NCBI GenBank assembly: GCA_964606855.1
Contig: CAZSHM010000010.1
Coordinates: 1 to 40,784 of the forward strand
Length of the DNA: 40,784 nucleotides
Source: UBA7185 sp964606855
GTDB lineage: Bacteria; Bacillota; Peptococcia; Peptococcales; Peptococcaceae
Direction: 5' to 3'
The position numbers were made by a program, and so were the translations under genes. How positions within the stretch are numbered: position 1 is the first letter of the stretch; each line of letters opens with the position of its first letter. Positions 1 to 7,537 of this stretch are shown here, one piece after another. A model generated the notes under the pieces. It was not told where the DNA came from, ran no database searches, and saw only the letters and a program-made list of their open reading frames with translations.

Positions 1-41
1 TACGCCCTGCCGGGCGGACTGTCAATCCTCTCTGCTCCGCC

Positions 42-75
42 AAAAAAAAACAACGCAGCCGTACGGCCGCGCTGC
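42..75 (-). terminator. Rho-independent terminator after yajC
   Basis: Read on the minus strand, a GC-rich hairpin (core GGCCGTACGGC inside flanking GCAGC/GCTGC) is followed by TTG and then nine T residues (plus-strand A run 42-50). It lies 17 nt past the yajC stop and should end the divIC-to-yajC transcript. Confidence 0.75.
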
Positions 76-91
76 CCTCTTTCTTCGGATG

Positions 92-541
92 TTACTTCTG
101 CTCGTCCGCTTCTTCCTCGACTGCGTCGTCCGCGTCATCCGCATATTCCGCGTCGTCCTCCTCGACCTCCTCGACGTCCTCCACGTCAATCACATCTTCG
201 TCTTCCTCATCGTAGTAGAGGTCCTCATCCTCGTCTTCCTCTTCCTCCGCATCCTCCGCGGCAGACTCCTGCAAACTCTCCTCCGTCTCCACCGATGAGA
301 TGGAATTGCGCAGCATTTCGATCACGATCCCGTCCGAGATCTCGATGTAGACTTTGTCTTCCGTGATACGGCTGATGGTGCCGCAGATCCCCCCGATGGT
401 GACGATTCTGTCGCCTGCTTTCAGGGCAGTCAGCATCTCGGCCCGCTTTTTGGCCTGTTTCTGCTGCGGGCGGATCATGATGAACCACAGCAGGCCAAAA
501 ATCAGAACGATATAGATAATCATACTAAAAGCACCCATCAT
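92..541 (-). CDS. yajC: Preprotein translocase subunit YajC with long acidic tail
   Basis: YajC is a small single-pass membrane protein that associates with the SecDF-YidC branch of the Sec translocon. The N-terminus (about residues 6-22, IIYIVLIFGLLWFIMI) is the membrane segment. It is followed by the typical RPQQKQAKKRAEML and the AGDRIVTIGGICGTI segment of the family. Two ATGs lie in tandem at 541 and 538. A strong AAAGGAGGTGG site sits just upstream, so the start is secure. It is the last gene of a minus-strand series after tgt, the usual bacterial pairing. The oddity is residues about 85-149, a tail made almost wholly of Glu and Asp with some Val, Ala and Tyr, which makes the protein 149 aa where about 85-115 aa is common. 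The family assignment is firm; the function of the tail is unknown. Confidence 0.93.
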   Translation of the reverse strand: MMGAFSMIIYIVLIFGLLWFIMIRPQQKQAKKRAEMLTALKAGDRIVTIGGICGTISRITEDKVYIEISDGIVIEMLRNSISSVETEESLQESAAEDAEEEEDEDEDLYYDEEDEDVIDVEDVEEVEEDDAEYADDADDAVEEEADEQK

Positions 542-572
542 ACCACCTCCTTTTCCCTTTCATAGCACTTTA

Positions 573-593
573 TTTCCTGTCCCGAACAGGAAA
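573..593. repeat. Inverted repeat between tgt and yajC
   Basis: TTTCCTG (573-579) and CAGGAAA (587-593) form a 7-bp hairpin with a 7-nt loop just past the tgt stop. There is no T run, so it is more likely an mRNA stabiliser or processing site than a terminator. Confidence 0.4.
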
Positions 594-598
594 TTCCT

Positions 599-1708
599 TT
601 ATTTATCCGACAAATTTTTATAAAATGTATTTCGAAAGGCTACTTCCCGATCTTCCAGGATGGCCTGGCGCAGTTCGCGCATCAGCTGTGTCAGAAAATG
701 GAGGTTGTGGATGGTGGTCAGCCGGATGCCCAGCACTTCCCCCGCCTTGATGAGGTGCCGGATGTAGGCCCGGCTGTAATTCCGGCAGGCATAGCAGGAA
801 CACCCCTCCTCCAGCGGACGAAAGTCGCGGGCATACTCTGCGTTGCGCACCACCAGCTTGCCCTTGCGGGTGAAAACGGTGCCGTTGCGGGCAACGCGCG
901 TCGCCAGCACGCAGTCAAACATGTCCACGCCTCGGAGCACGCCTTCTATGAGGTTCTGCGGCGCGCCCACCCCCATCAGGTAGCGGGGTTTCCGGCGCGG
1001 CATGAGCGGCAGCGTATACTCCAGCATCGCATACATCGTCTCCGGCGGTTCTCCGACACTGAGTCCGCCGATGCCGTAACCGGGCAGGTCCACGGATGTG
1101 ATGTCCCTTGCGCTCTTCTCCCGGAGGTCGCGATACATCCCCCCCTGGATGATTCCGAAAAGCGCCTGATCGCCGCGTTTCTGCGCCGCCCTGCAGCGCA
1201 GAAGCCAGCGGTACGTGCGCTCCGTGGACGCTTCCACATACTCCCGGCTGGCAGGATAGGGATTGCATTCATCCAGCGCCATGATGATATCCGCGCCGAG
1301 CGCGCTCTCGATCTCCATCACCCGCTCCGGTGTAAAGAAATGGGTGGAGCCGTCGATGTGGGAGCGAAACTCCACGCCCTCCTCGCGGATCTTGCGCAGT
1401 TCGCCCAGGCTGAACACCTGAAAGCCGCCGCTGTCCGTGAGGATAGGCCCGTCCCAGTGCATAAAGCGGTGCAGCCCGCCCGCCTCCCGCACCAGCTCGT
1501 GGCCCGGGCGCAGATAGAGATGATAGGTATTGCTGAGGAGAATCTGCACTCCGCAGTCCCGAAGTTCCTCCGGGGTCATGGTTTTGACCGTCGCCTGCGT
1601 GCCGACCGGCATATAGACCGGCGTCTCGATGTCCCCGTGCGGCGTGTGAAAGATCCCCGCCCGCGCGCCGCTCTCCCTGCTCTCCTTGATCAGTTCAAAT
1701 TCAAACAA
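599..1708 (-). CDS. tgt: Queuine/preQ1 tRNA-ribosyltransferase
   Basis: Tgt exchanges the wobble guanine-34 of GUN-anticodon tRNAs for preQ1 on the path to queuosine. The protein shows VYMPVGTQATVK, the catalytic Asp in TDSGGFQVFS (D92), the nucleophile Asp in MFDCVLATR (D265), and the C-terminal zinc site Cys303-x-Cys305-x2-Cys308-x25-His334. The frame is open to an ATG at 1723. That ATG is followed at once by GGAGGAG, a good ribosome binding site, and then by TTG five bases later at 1708. Starting at this TTG gives MFEFELIKE, which matches the usual N-terminus and a 369-aa length. It lies between the Ppx-like gene and yajC. The common neighbours queA and ruvAB are absent from the window. 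Confidence 0.95.
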   Translation of the reverse strand: MFEFELIKESRESGARAGIFHTPHGDIETPVYMPVGTQATVKTMTPEELRDCGVQILLSNTYHLYLRPGHELVREAGGLHRFMHWDGPILTDSGGFQVFSLGELRKIREEGVEFRSHIDGSTHFFTPERVMEIESALGADIIMALDECNPYPASREYVEASTERTYRWLLRCRAAQKRGDQALFGIIQGGMYRDLREKSARDITSVDLPGYGIGGLSVGEPPETMYAMLEYTLPLMPRRKPRYLMGVGAPQNLIEGVLRGVDMFDCVLATRVARNGTVFTRKGKLVVRNAEYARDFRPLEEGCSCYACRNYSRAYIRHLIKAGEVLGIRLTTIHNLHFLTQLMRELRQAILEDREVAFRNTFYKNLSDK

Positions 1709-1795
1709 ACTGTCTCCTCCCATCGCATAATTTGAAACAGCTCCGGACCAATGCCGCGGCGGAAAAGTTAGGCCGTCTCCCCCGCAGTGCCCTTT

Positions 1796-2800
1796 TTAAG
1801 CGCGGGATGCGGATTCCAAGAGCAGTCCGTGCACCAGTCCCTTGTCGCTGATGACCACGGAGTCGCGGCCGAGCAGCGCCAGCATCTGCTGCAGGATCCA
1901 GACGCCATAGGGCAGAATATCGGCGCGCGACGCTTTCATCCCGGGCAATGCCTGCCGTTCCCGCAGCGTGAGCGAGCTGAGCCGCGCCTGCCAGGCATCC
2001 ACCCGCGCCCTTGTAAGGCATTTCCCGTGGACAAGGCTGCCGTCGTAGCGCGGGAGCCCAAGCTCCAAGGCCATGAGACAGGTACAGGTGCCTCCCGTAG
2101 CGACAAAAGTGCCGCCGCGCGGCGTGTTTTCGCCCACAAGCGTGCGCAGCAGCTCCCTCGCCGGACGGGAGAAATCCGGGTGCTCCAGGAGCCGCACCGC
2201 GCCCACCGGCACGCTCCCGCTGTGCAGGGTTCCGTCCGGGCGCGGATAGGCCAGCTCCGTGCTGCCGCCGCCGATGTCCAGAACCGCCGGAATCTCACCC
2301 GCACGGCAGAAATCGGCGCTGGCCCCCAGAAAGCTGAGCCGCGCCTCCTCCGCACCGCTCAGCACCTCCAGAGGCAGGCCTGCCGCATCTTCCAGGACCC
2401 GGCACACCTCCGCCCGGTTGGCCGCCTCCCGCACAGCGCTGGTGGCCACAATCCGGACGGAAACCGCGCCCATCTCCCGCGCCTGTTTGACTAGGGCTTC
2501 CAGCGCATGCGCCGTGCGCGCCAACGGCTGTTCTCCAATCCTGTGATCCCCGCCCGAATTCGCCCCCAGTCTCGTCTCCGCAACCCAGGACGCCAGGATC
2601 TGGAGATCCGCCGCGTGCGGGCCGGTGCGAGCCACTGCCAGCCGCAAACTGTTGCTCCCCACATCGATGACCGCGCGGGGCGCACCCGTGCCCCCATTCG
2701 CCGTCCGTGTTTCTCCGCGCTGCCGCGCGCCCGTCACCTCCGCAGCGTCCGCCGGCGGCCGCAGGAGGCTGGGCTCCGCCGCAATCTTCCGTGTCTCCAT
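1796..2800 (-). CDS. Ppx/GppA-family phosphatase
   Basis: This is a member of the exopolyphosphatase/guanosine pentaphosphatase family (ASKHA fold), which removes terminal phosphate from polyphosphate or pppGpp. Visible motifs are the phosphate loop AVIDVGSNSLRLAVA (about residues 43-57), SGAEEARLSFLG (148-159), DIGGGSTEL (175-183) and a late FVATGGTCT loop. At 334 aa it is the short single-unit form without the C-terminal HD-like extension of E. coli Ppx. The frame opens upstream to 2944, but that stretch is Arg/Gly-rich. ATG 2800 is preceded by GGAGGGATCAG, so it is taken as the start. Residues 1-40 are low in complexity. Sequence alone does not separate polyphosphatase from pppGpp hydrolase activity. 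Confidence 0.88.
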   Translation of the reverse strand: METRKIAAEPSLLRPPADAAEVTGARQRGETRTANGGTGAPRAVIDVGSNSLRLAVARTGPHAADLQILASWVAETRLGANSGGDHRIGEQPLARTAHALEALVKQAREMGAVSVRIVATSAVREAANRAEVCRVLEDAAGLPLEVLSGAEEARLSFLGASADFCRAGEIPAVLDIGGGSTELAYPRPDGTLHSGSVPVGAVRLLEHPDFSRPARELLRTLVGENTPRGGTFVATGGTCTCLMALELGLPRYDGSLVHGKCLTRARVDAWQARLSSLTLRERQALPGMKASRADILPYGVWILQQMLALLGRDSVVISDKGLVHGLLLESASRA

Positions 2801-2974
2801 CTGATCCCTCCGCTTGTCTCCCGCCGCATCTGCCTCCGGCGGCTCTGACAACCCCTTCCCGAGGCCTCCCGCACGCCGGCTGTGGCCGTGCCCGCCCCGC
2901 CGCGCAGAGCCCACGCGCAACAAAAGAGCGGCACGCCGACGCACGCCGCCCTTTTGTTGCGCTTTCCATGCCGC

Positions 2975-3334
2975 TCAATACCGGTTCCCGCTCTTCCTTT
3001 TGGAATTCATATTCTTATTCAAGGAAGCCATTTTTTCGTCGCTATCCTTCATAAACCGCGCCAGGCGATCCTCAAAAGAGGCCGAAGCGTGTCTCGGGCG
3101 CTCCGTTGCCTGCCGGATCGACAAGCCGATCTTGCCCTTCTCCCCGACGCTGATCACCTTCACCTTGACAACATCCTTCAATTTCAAAAAATCCCTGACA
3201 TCCTTCACATAGGTGTCCGCTACCTCGGAGATGTGAACCAGGCCCGTCTCTCCCGTGCTCAATTCAACAAACGCCCCGAAATCTGTGATTCCCGTCACAG
3301 TCCCCTCTAAAATTTGCCCCTTGCTGATGGACAT
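2975..3334 (-). CDS. S1 RNA-binding domain protein (YabR-like)
   Basis: This is a single S1 (OB-fold) domain protein. Residues about 1-75 carry the standard pattern: GQILEGTVTGITDFGAFVEL, TGLVHISEVADTYVKDV, VVKVKVISVGEKGKIGLS. A basic, low-complexity tail of about 40 residues follows (ends KNMNSKRKSGNRY). It resembles Bacillus YabR, a general-stress-type RNA-binding protein encoded just after divIC, and here too it directly follows divIC. The start at 3334 (MSISKGQIL) fits the family. The AGGGAGG site lies about 12 nt upstream, a rather long spacing; the longer frame to 3385 has no ribosome binding site. The target RNA is unknown. Confidence 0.88.
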   Translation of the reverse strand: MSISKGQILEGTVTGITDFGAFVELSTGETGLVHISEVADTYVKDVRDFLKLKDVVKVKVISVGEKGKIGLSIRQATERPRHASASFEDRLARFMKDSDEKMASLNKNMNSKRKSGNRY

Positions 3335-3406
3335 ACGAACAAACTGCCTCCCTAAAAATTGAATATATATGTCATGGGGTGACACACCCTTCCTGAAACA
3401 CTACGG

Positions 3407-3703
3407 CTATTGCGTTTGCCCGGATCCTGCCCATTGAATCAGAATCTCCCCGTCTTTGATCAGCCCCAGTTGCTCGCGGGCAATCTCTTCCATCGCGTCC
3501 TCACTGCGCATATACTCTAACTCCGCCGTGAGCGCCGCTTGTTCCGCATATGCGGCCTCCAGATCCCGTGCCAGCTGGTGCTGCTGCATCTTCAAATCGA
3601 GCATACTCCCCACACTGTAGAGCAGATGGCAGACGACGTAGATTGCGACCAGCGTGACGACCGTACGCCGCACATTGATTTTTTTGTGTTTGCCGCTTGC
3701 CAT
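3407..3703 (-). CDS. divIC: Septum formation initiator DivIC/FtsB
   Basis: This 98-aa bitopic membrane protein belongs to the DivIC/FtsB family, which joins FtsL and DivIB/FtsQ in the divisome. Residues 1-12 are basic and cytoplasmic (MASGKHKKINVR). Residues about 13-33 form one hydrophobic segment (VVTLVAIYVVCHLLYSVGS). Residues 36-68 form a coiled coil rich in Gln, Leu, Ala and Glu. The end holds the family motif EEIAREQLGLIKDGE. The frame extends to 3898, but ATG 3703 is preceded by GGTGGTGAACAG and gives the normal size; ATG 3736 is a less likely alternative. DivIC followed by an S1 protein is the normal Firmicutes arrangement, although yabP and yabQ are missing upstream. Confidence 0.87.
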   Translation of the reverse strand: MASGKHKKINVRRTVVTLVAIYVVCHLLYSVGSMLDLKMQQHQLARDLEAAYAEQAALTAELEYMRSEDAMEEIAREQLGLIKDGEILIQWAGSGQTQ

Positions 3704-4155
3704 CTGTTCACCACCCGTGTTGGATTCTTGACGCATAATCAACTGATATACATTATATAATAAATAATTTGTGATTGCTACAGGAACTTGCAATTTTTTT
3801 GTAATTTTTTCATAAAATTTTCGCATAAACCTCGCTACCCTCGCGGGACTTTTAAGAATTCCGGGCGATCCGGTTGCTCCTGCCCGTGAAGAAAGCAAAA
3901 AAATAAACGGGCGAAGCGTATCGTTCCGGAAAAATTGAGCGCCACCTCCCTGCGAAGTTCAGCGAGCGCGCCCCGTATACGGATCCCTCCTCGTCATCTT
4001 CTGCCTGCCGCAATACCGGGCCTCTCTTCAACAGGATCTATCCGGCATTGGACGGAGATGCCGGCCGCATTCTGCGCGCACGAAAAAAGAGGCTCGGTTT
4101 GAGCCTCTTTTGGGTTGATTGTTGAGCGATGCTTCTGGGATTGGACGGGCACGGA
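3704..4155. other. Intergenic stretch upstream of divIC
   Basis: This 452-bp stretch has no gene I can support. Its left part (about 3735-3835) is strikingly AT-rich with A/T tracts and, on the minus strand, a possible -10 TATAAT (3752-3757) without a good -35, so it probably holds the divIC promoter. The middle looks like degraded GC-rich sequence. The right part has the terminator at 4084-4111. Confidence 0.5.
4084..4111 (-). terminator. Rho-independent terminator after the lipoprotein gene
   Basis: AAAAGAGGCTC and GAGCCTCTTTT form an 11-bp stem around a 5-nt loop. On the minus strand the hairpin ends in a T run, 45 nt past the stop of the lipoprotein at 4156. The flanking A and T tracts would also let it work in the plus direction. 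Confidence 0.8.
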
Positions 4156-5436
4156 TTATTTCCCCGGATAATCCACCACAATCTCAGAAACGAGTTCCGC
4201 TATCTCTTTAGGAATAGCATTAACCAATTCTAAAGTATCCCACGGGGCACAAACGATCCCGTATCTTGAAAAAGTTGCCCCGTCGATGACCCAGTCATCT
4301 ACGGCTTTAGATATATAATGCGGAATTTGAATGCCAGACTGTGTTATGACAAAGATCGGCTCGCCGAGCGTATCTTTATAAAAAATCGCCAGAGGGATTT
4401 CCTCTTCATAATTCGTCGCTTGATAATCGTCTTGAAAAGTATACGCGAAAGAATCCCTTCCCACGATCGTCACAACCTGGCTGCCCACCCATGTATGTTT
4501 CTCACAAATTTGATATTGCAAATCCGGGAATGCTGCTGTCAGAAAGTCAAATGCTTCCTGCGGTGCAAGAGAGGTCGCCTTCAGTCCATCCCTTCCGCCC
4601 ATATAACTTTTCCATTCAGCATAAGTGATCTGGACAGACGGTTTAAGAGAGAGGGCATCATAGGCGCTCAAAAAAGGACTATCCACGACTTCCGGGTCTT
4701 CTTTGTCCATCGCTGCCATATAACAGACATCGTATAACGGCGTGAGCGATAATCCCTCTATTCCCTCTTTCTCGTCAACGATCGAACAATTCGTGACAAC
4801 CCAGGTTCCCTCTCTATCAATAAAGAAAATCGGGCTCACTTCTGCTGGATCCAGATAAACCATATATCCCCCATCTCTGCCGATAGCGCCTTGATCCGTC
4901 TGCACTTCTGTGTTCAGATCCTCCCGGATCATCTTGTTGCTAAACGCCTTAGACTTCACTTTCACGGCATATACGTCAGGATATTTATCTGCGAAAATCG
5001 TGCGAATGCTCTCCAGTGCCGCATCCTCTGTCTGCGCTGTAATAGGCTCCAGCGTTGTGTAGACTTCATCCTGCATCGGGTCATACACAGAAGCATTCCT
5101 GTAATCTTTATCTGCGGAATCGGAATCCTCAAACCAGACGGAAGAGGCGTCCCAGTAGACTACCCCTTGAAAATGATCCGGATGCACCTTCCTGTTCTGT
5201 GCTACAAAATCCTGAACCGGAACCTGAAACGGCACATTGTTCTGGTTCCCGGAAACGGTGTCTTTTGTGGACGCTGCTTCTGAGTCCTTGTCGCTCGTAC
5301 AGCTTGCCAAGAACAAGCCGCTCAGCAGTACAAGAACCAGCATCAGGCGAGAAACGATCTTCGCTTCCGGAAGAAAAACAGGTTGAGAAATTTCCCCTGT
5401 TCTATTCTGTCCCTTCTGTACCTTATGCCTGCGCAA
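4156..5436 (-). CDS. Putative lipoprotein of unknown function
   Basis: I do not recognise a family. The N-terminus is a lipoprotein signal: basic residues, a hydrophobic run (LMLVLVLLSGLFLASC), then a lipobox LASC with Cys at about residue 46 and a Ser/Asp/Thr-rich linker. The mature part is rich in aromatic residues with short beta-type repeats. It shares a segment with the lipoprotein at 6066-6740: VYDPMQDEVYTTLEPI here against IYDPLEDPTFVTLWSAV there, then KYPDVY against RYPEMV, and GYMVYLD against GYFIYLD. The frame begins with GTG at 5445, but GGGGGGTG at that point looks like the ribosome binding site for TTG at 5436, the same arrangement as in the paralogue. That start gives 426 aa. 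The gene is AT-richer than the housekeeping genes on either side. Confidence 0.8.
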   Translation of the reverse strand: MRRHKVQKGQNRTGEISQPVFLPEAKIVSRLMLVLVLLSGLFLASCTSDKDSEAASTKDTVSGNQNNVPFQVPVQDFVAQNRKVHPDHFQGVVYWDASSVWFEDSDSADKDYRNASVYDPMQDEVYTTLEPITAQTEDAALESIRTIFADKYPDVYAVKVKSKAFSNKMIREDLNTEVQTDQGAIGRDGGYMVYLDPAEVSPIFFIDREGTWVVTNCSIVDEKEGIEGLSLTPLYDVCYMAAMDKEDPEVVDSPFLSAYDALSLKPSVQITYAEWKSYMGGRDGLKATSLAPQEAFDFLTAAFPDLQYQICEKHTWVGSQVVTIVGRDSFAYTFQDDYQATNYEEEIPLAIFYKDTLGEPIFVITQSGIQIPHYISKAVDDWVIDGATFSRYGIVCAPWDTLELVNAIPKEIAELVSEIVVDYPGK

Positions 5437-5542
5437 TAAGCACACCCCCCTATCTCAATATCTGAAATCTGTCAATAAATTCGGAAGGATCTTGAACCCC
5501 TCGGTCCTCCAGCATGGAAAAGCGGTGTAACTGCTTCTGCCT

Positions 5543-5647
5543 TCATATAGTACGCGCATAGAATACCAGGAAGACTAATAGTACGACACAGATCGTAAAG
5601 AGTATATCGCCCATTATGATAAAATATTTGTTATATTTATGATTCAT
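5543..5647 (-). CDS. Small single-span membrane peptide (34 aa)
   Basis: A short frame starts at ATG 5647 behind a strong GGGGAGGT site 7 nt upstream. It encodes MNHKYNKYFIIMGDILF, then the hydrophobic run TICVVLLVFLVFYA, then RTI and TGA: one membrane span with a basic N-terminus. After the TGA the same frame stays open for 30 more codons (includes RFSMLEDRG) and ends in TAG at 5450-5452, right at the G-run ribosome binding site of the lipoprotein gene. The 34-aa product may therefore be a truncated form of a 65-aa protein. It lies 106 nt before the lipoprotein start on the same strand. No family is recognised. Confidence 0.5.
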   Translation of the reverse strand: MNHKYNKYFIIMGDILFTICVVLLVFLVFYARTI

Positions 5648-5767
5648 GAGAGGACCTCCCCTACCAGAAAAGTGGAATCAACCCTATGCCCTATAAACGA
5701 ACAAGTGCTAAAATCGCTGAAGTAACGTGCTCAGACAACCTGGACAGACCATGGGATTCTCTTTAGA

Positions 5768-5863
5768 CTAAGCTTGCTCACGGCGTTTCTGTTCTTCATC
5801 CTCAAGTATAGCAGGAGCGATAAACCCCATACTTCGGATCTGTTGCATCGGCTTCCTGTCCAT
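5768..5863 (-). CDS. Small hydrophilic ORF (31 aa)
   Basis: ATG 5863 is preceded by AGAGGAAGG about 7 nt upstream. The frame encodes 31 residues (MDRKPMQQIRSMGF, then IAPAILEDEEQKRREQA) and ends in TAG. It has an amphipathic, charged C-terminus and no membrane span. It sits between the two lipoprotein genes on the same strand, upstream of the small membrane peptide. The ribosome binding site and context argue for translation; the length means it could also be chance. Confidence 0.38.
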   Translation of the reverse strand: MDRKPMQQIRSMGFIAPAILEDEEQKRREQA

Positions 5864-5970
5864 TTTTCTTTCCTTCCTCTAGCGGCTAACCGCATGAAAA
5901 ACAGTTTCTTTCAGCCCCTCTTTTTCTAATCGTCAAGGGGGCAGATGAAGGAATCTGCTTCTAGCGCCGG

Positions 5971-6145
5971 CTAATCCTCGTAGTAGGAATCAAGAACCTC
6001 GTCATAAGGAACTTTATCCGAAAGCGTGACGGAAACTAACGTATTTTTTATATAATCAAACGTGATCACTTTCCTGATTCCCTCCGATGTAGTGAGAAAA
6101 TCAGGGACATCGTTGTAAGCATTTGTAAAAGCAAAGTCAGTATTT
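5971..6145 (-). other. Displaced C-terminal reading frame of the second lipoprotein
   Basis: On the minus strand, after the AAA at 6145-6143, a frame offset by one base reads on in protein-like fashion (TDFAFTNAYNDVPDFL, then GIRKVITFDYIKNTL, ending DEVLDSYYED) to TAG at 5971. One extra A in that run would join it to the lipoprotein frame and give a 256-aa product. It is most simply the lost C-terminus of the gene at 6066-6740. Confidence 0.6.
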
Positions 6146-6740
6146 CATCCTCTTGATCTAAATAAATAAAATATCCCTTTTCTTTCTTTGCATACTTGTC
6201 ATACTCACCATCATTCATCGGAATCATCACTCGATATCCTTTTTCTGCAAATCTACCCATTCCAGCATCATCAATAGAGAGATCTACCTCAGACACAACC
6301 ATCTCCGGATATCGGTCTTTATAGATCGATTCTATCTTTTCTACAGCCTCTTTCCCAGGCAGAGAAACCGCACTCCATAACGTCACAAAAGTTGGATCCT
6401 CTAACGGGTCATAAATAAGCGTATCCTCTTGTACAGTATTGTCTTGTGGAAAAGACTCCCACCAGTAAATTTTTTTGTCGAGAGAACTGACGTATACCCT
6501 GCCATCATACGTAGCTGGATACTCATAGTGCAGTCCGTCTTTCTCTCTGGCTTCCGATGCCTGGAGCAATGCTTCGTTTGACAGGGGCTGCGCTTCTTCT
6601 TCACCTGAACTACATCCAGAAAACAAAAGCAGGCAGGATAGAATGCCTGCAAGGCAGAGGACCAAACAAGGCGAACAAATAATACTATAATGGGATAATC
6701 GTTTGCAGAGTACCGTTCCTGTATTTGATACGTTTTTCAA
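6066..6740 (-). CDS. Second putative lipoprotein, apparently frameshifted
   Basis: Unknown family, and a paralogue of the lipoprotein at 4156-5436 (shared YDPxxD...TL segment, K/RYP and GYxxYLD motifs). The signal peptide has a hydrophobic run (CLVLCLAGILSCLLLFSGC) with lipobox FSGC, lipidated Cys at about residue 43, then Ser/Gly/Glu. The frame opens at ATG 6773, but CCGGGAGGTG inside it is a ribosome binding site for TTG at 6740, the same layout as in the paralogue. The last 24 or so residues (LTLLLQMLTTMSLIF...) look out of frame. A one-base change at the AAA of 6143-6145 would restore a 256-aa protein ending at 5971. As written the product is 224 aa. It is either a true frameshift, phase variation or an assembly error. 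Confidence 0.68.
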   Translation of the reverse strand: MKNVSNTGTVLCKRLSHYSIICSPCLVLCLAGILSCLLLFSGCSSGEEEAQPLSNEALLQASEAREKDGLHYEYPATYDGRVYVSSLDKKIYWWESFPQDNTVQEDTLIYDPLEDPTFVTLWSAVSLPGKEAVEKIESIYKDRYPEMVVSEVDLSIDDAGMGRFAEKGYRVMIPMNDGEYDKYAKKEKGYFIYLDQEDEILTLLLQMLTTMSLIFSLHRRESGK

Positions 6741-6827
6741 TAAAAGCACACCTCCCGGCATACAGTCCCGCATGCTCGCGTCAGCCGACCGCTGTGCGAA
6801 GGTTTCCAGCGCACGAAAAGGGCGTCC

Positions 6828-7433
6828 TCAGTCCCACTCTTCACTCCAAACTTCCCCGAGCAGCGTGGATTTTCCGTGAAACAGTTTCCATCCTCTCAGA
6901 CTCCGGTCGTACTCAATCCATTCTCCGGCAGCCTGCAGATCTGCGATATACCGCTGGACACTGCGAACGGACAGTTCGGTCTTTTCAGCCAGTTCTTTCG
7001 TTGTGACCCCGGGCTGTTGACGGATCATGGAGAGGATCCGCAAACCATTTACCAGTCTTTCACTGTATTCCGAGGCCTTTTTGCTTTTGGAATGCGCGGT
7101 CAGCAGAAGATATTTCAGATTGTTCTCGATAGCGTCAAAAGAAGGATAGCATTTCATGAATTTCTGCAGCTTTTTGGGGGGTTTTGGCTCCCCGAGCCAG
7201 AAGACCGTCTCGTCGGTGCATCCATTGAGTTCCTCATAATAGCCGAACATCATCTCTACCCCCTCCTCCTCTAAGGCCGATGCCTGGATGATCAGTGCCG
7301 TAGCGTTGATGGCAAGCATGTCTGTCGGCGCATCTGTGTCAAACACTTCATAATCTTTTGCGGGAATGTTCGCCCGAACGATTTCATTCTGCGCATCCGT
7401 CAAACCGAACGTAATGATCCTGTGATCTACCAC
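6828..7433 (-). CDS. HTH-type transcriptional regulator
   Basis: This 201-aa protein has a C-terminal winged helix-turn-helix of the DeoR/HTH_11 type at about residues 131-185: LRILSMIRQQPGVTTKELAE, then LSVRSVQRYIADLQAAG and a wing (WIEYDRSLRGWKL). The N-terminal 115 residues carry no domain I can name; the opening VDHRIITFGLTDAQNEIV followed by a short alpha/beta pattern could be a sensor. The start is GTG 7433, with AGGAGG 9 nt upstream. A copy of the 29-bp element (7496-7524) lies about 60 nt before it. The nearest downstream gene is the second lipoprotein, 87 nt away on the same strand, so it may control the lipoprotein locus. The ligand is unknown. Confidence 0.8.
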   Translation of the reverse strand: MVDHRIITFGLTDAQNEIVRANIPAKDYEVFDTDAPTDMLAINATALIIQASALEEEGVEMMFGYYEELNGCTDETVFWLGEPKPPKKLQKFMKCYPSFDAIENNLKYLLLTAHSKSKKASEYSERLVNGLRILSMIRQQPGVTTKELAEKTELSVRSVQRYIADLQAAGEWIEYDRSLRGWKLFHGKSTLLGEVWSEEWD

Positions 7434-7495
7434 CGTTCCCGTCCTCCTAGTCCTTCCAGATTCACTTGAACGTCTACCTCATATATGCACAACTA

Positions 7496-7524
7496 TAGCA
7501 AATCTCCGCGACAACAGGGTGGTG
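7496..7524 (-). repeat. 29-bp element, copy B (upstream of the HTH gene)
   Basis: 26 of 29 bases are identical to 8521-8549. On the minus strand both read CACCACNCTGTTGTCG followed by NGGANATTTGCTA. An AT-rich block follows on the plus-strand right side. This copy runs into TGCTATAGT, an extended -10-like sequence, about 60 nt before the GTG of the regulator. Confidence 0.7.
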
Positions 7525-7537
7525 GGGACAAAAAGGA

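Noticed and set aside
698..1735. A 345-codon plus-strand ORF
   Set aside because: It is the antisense shadow of tgt.
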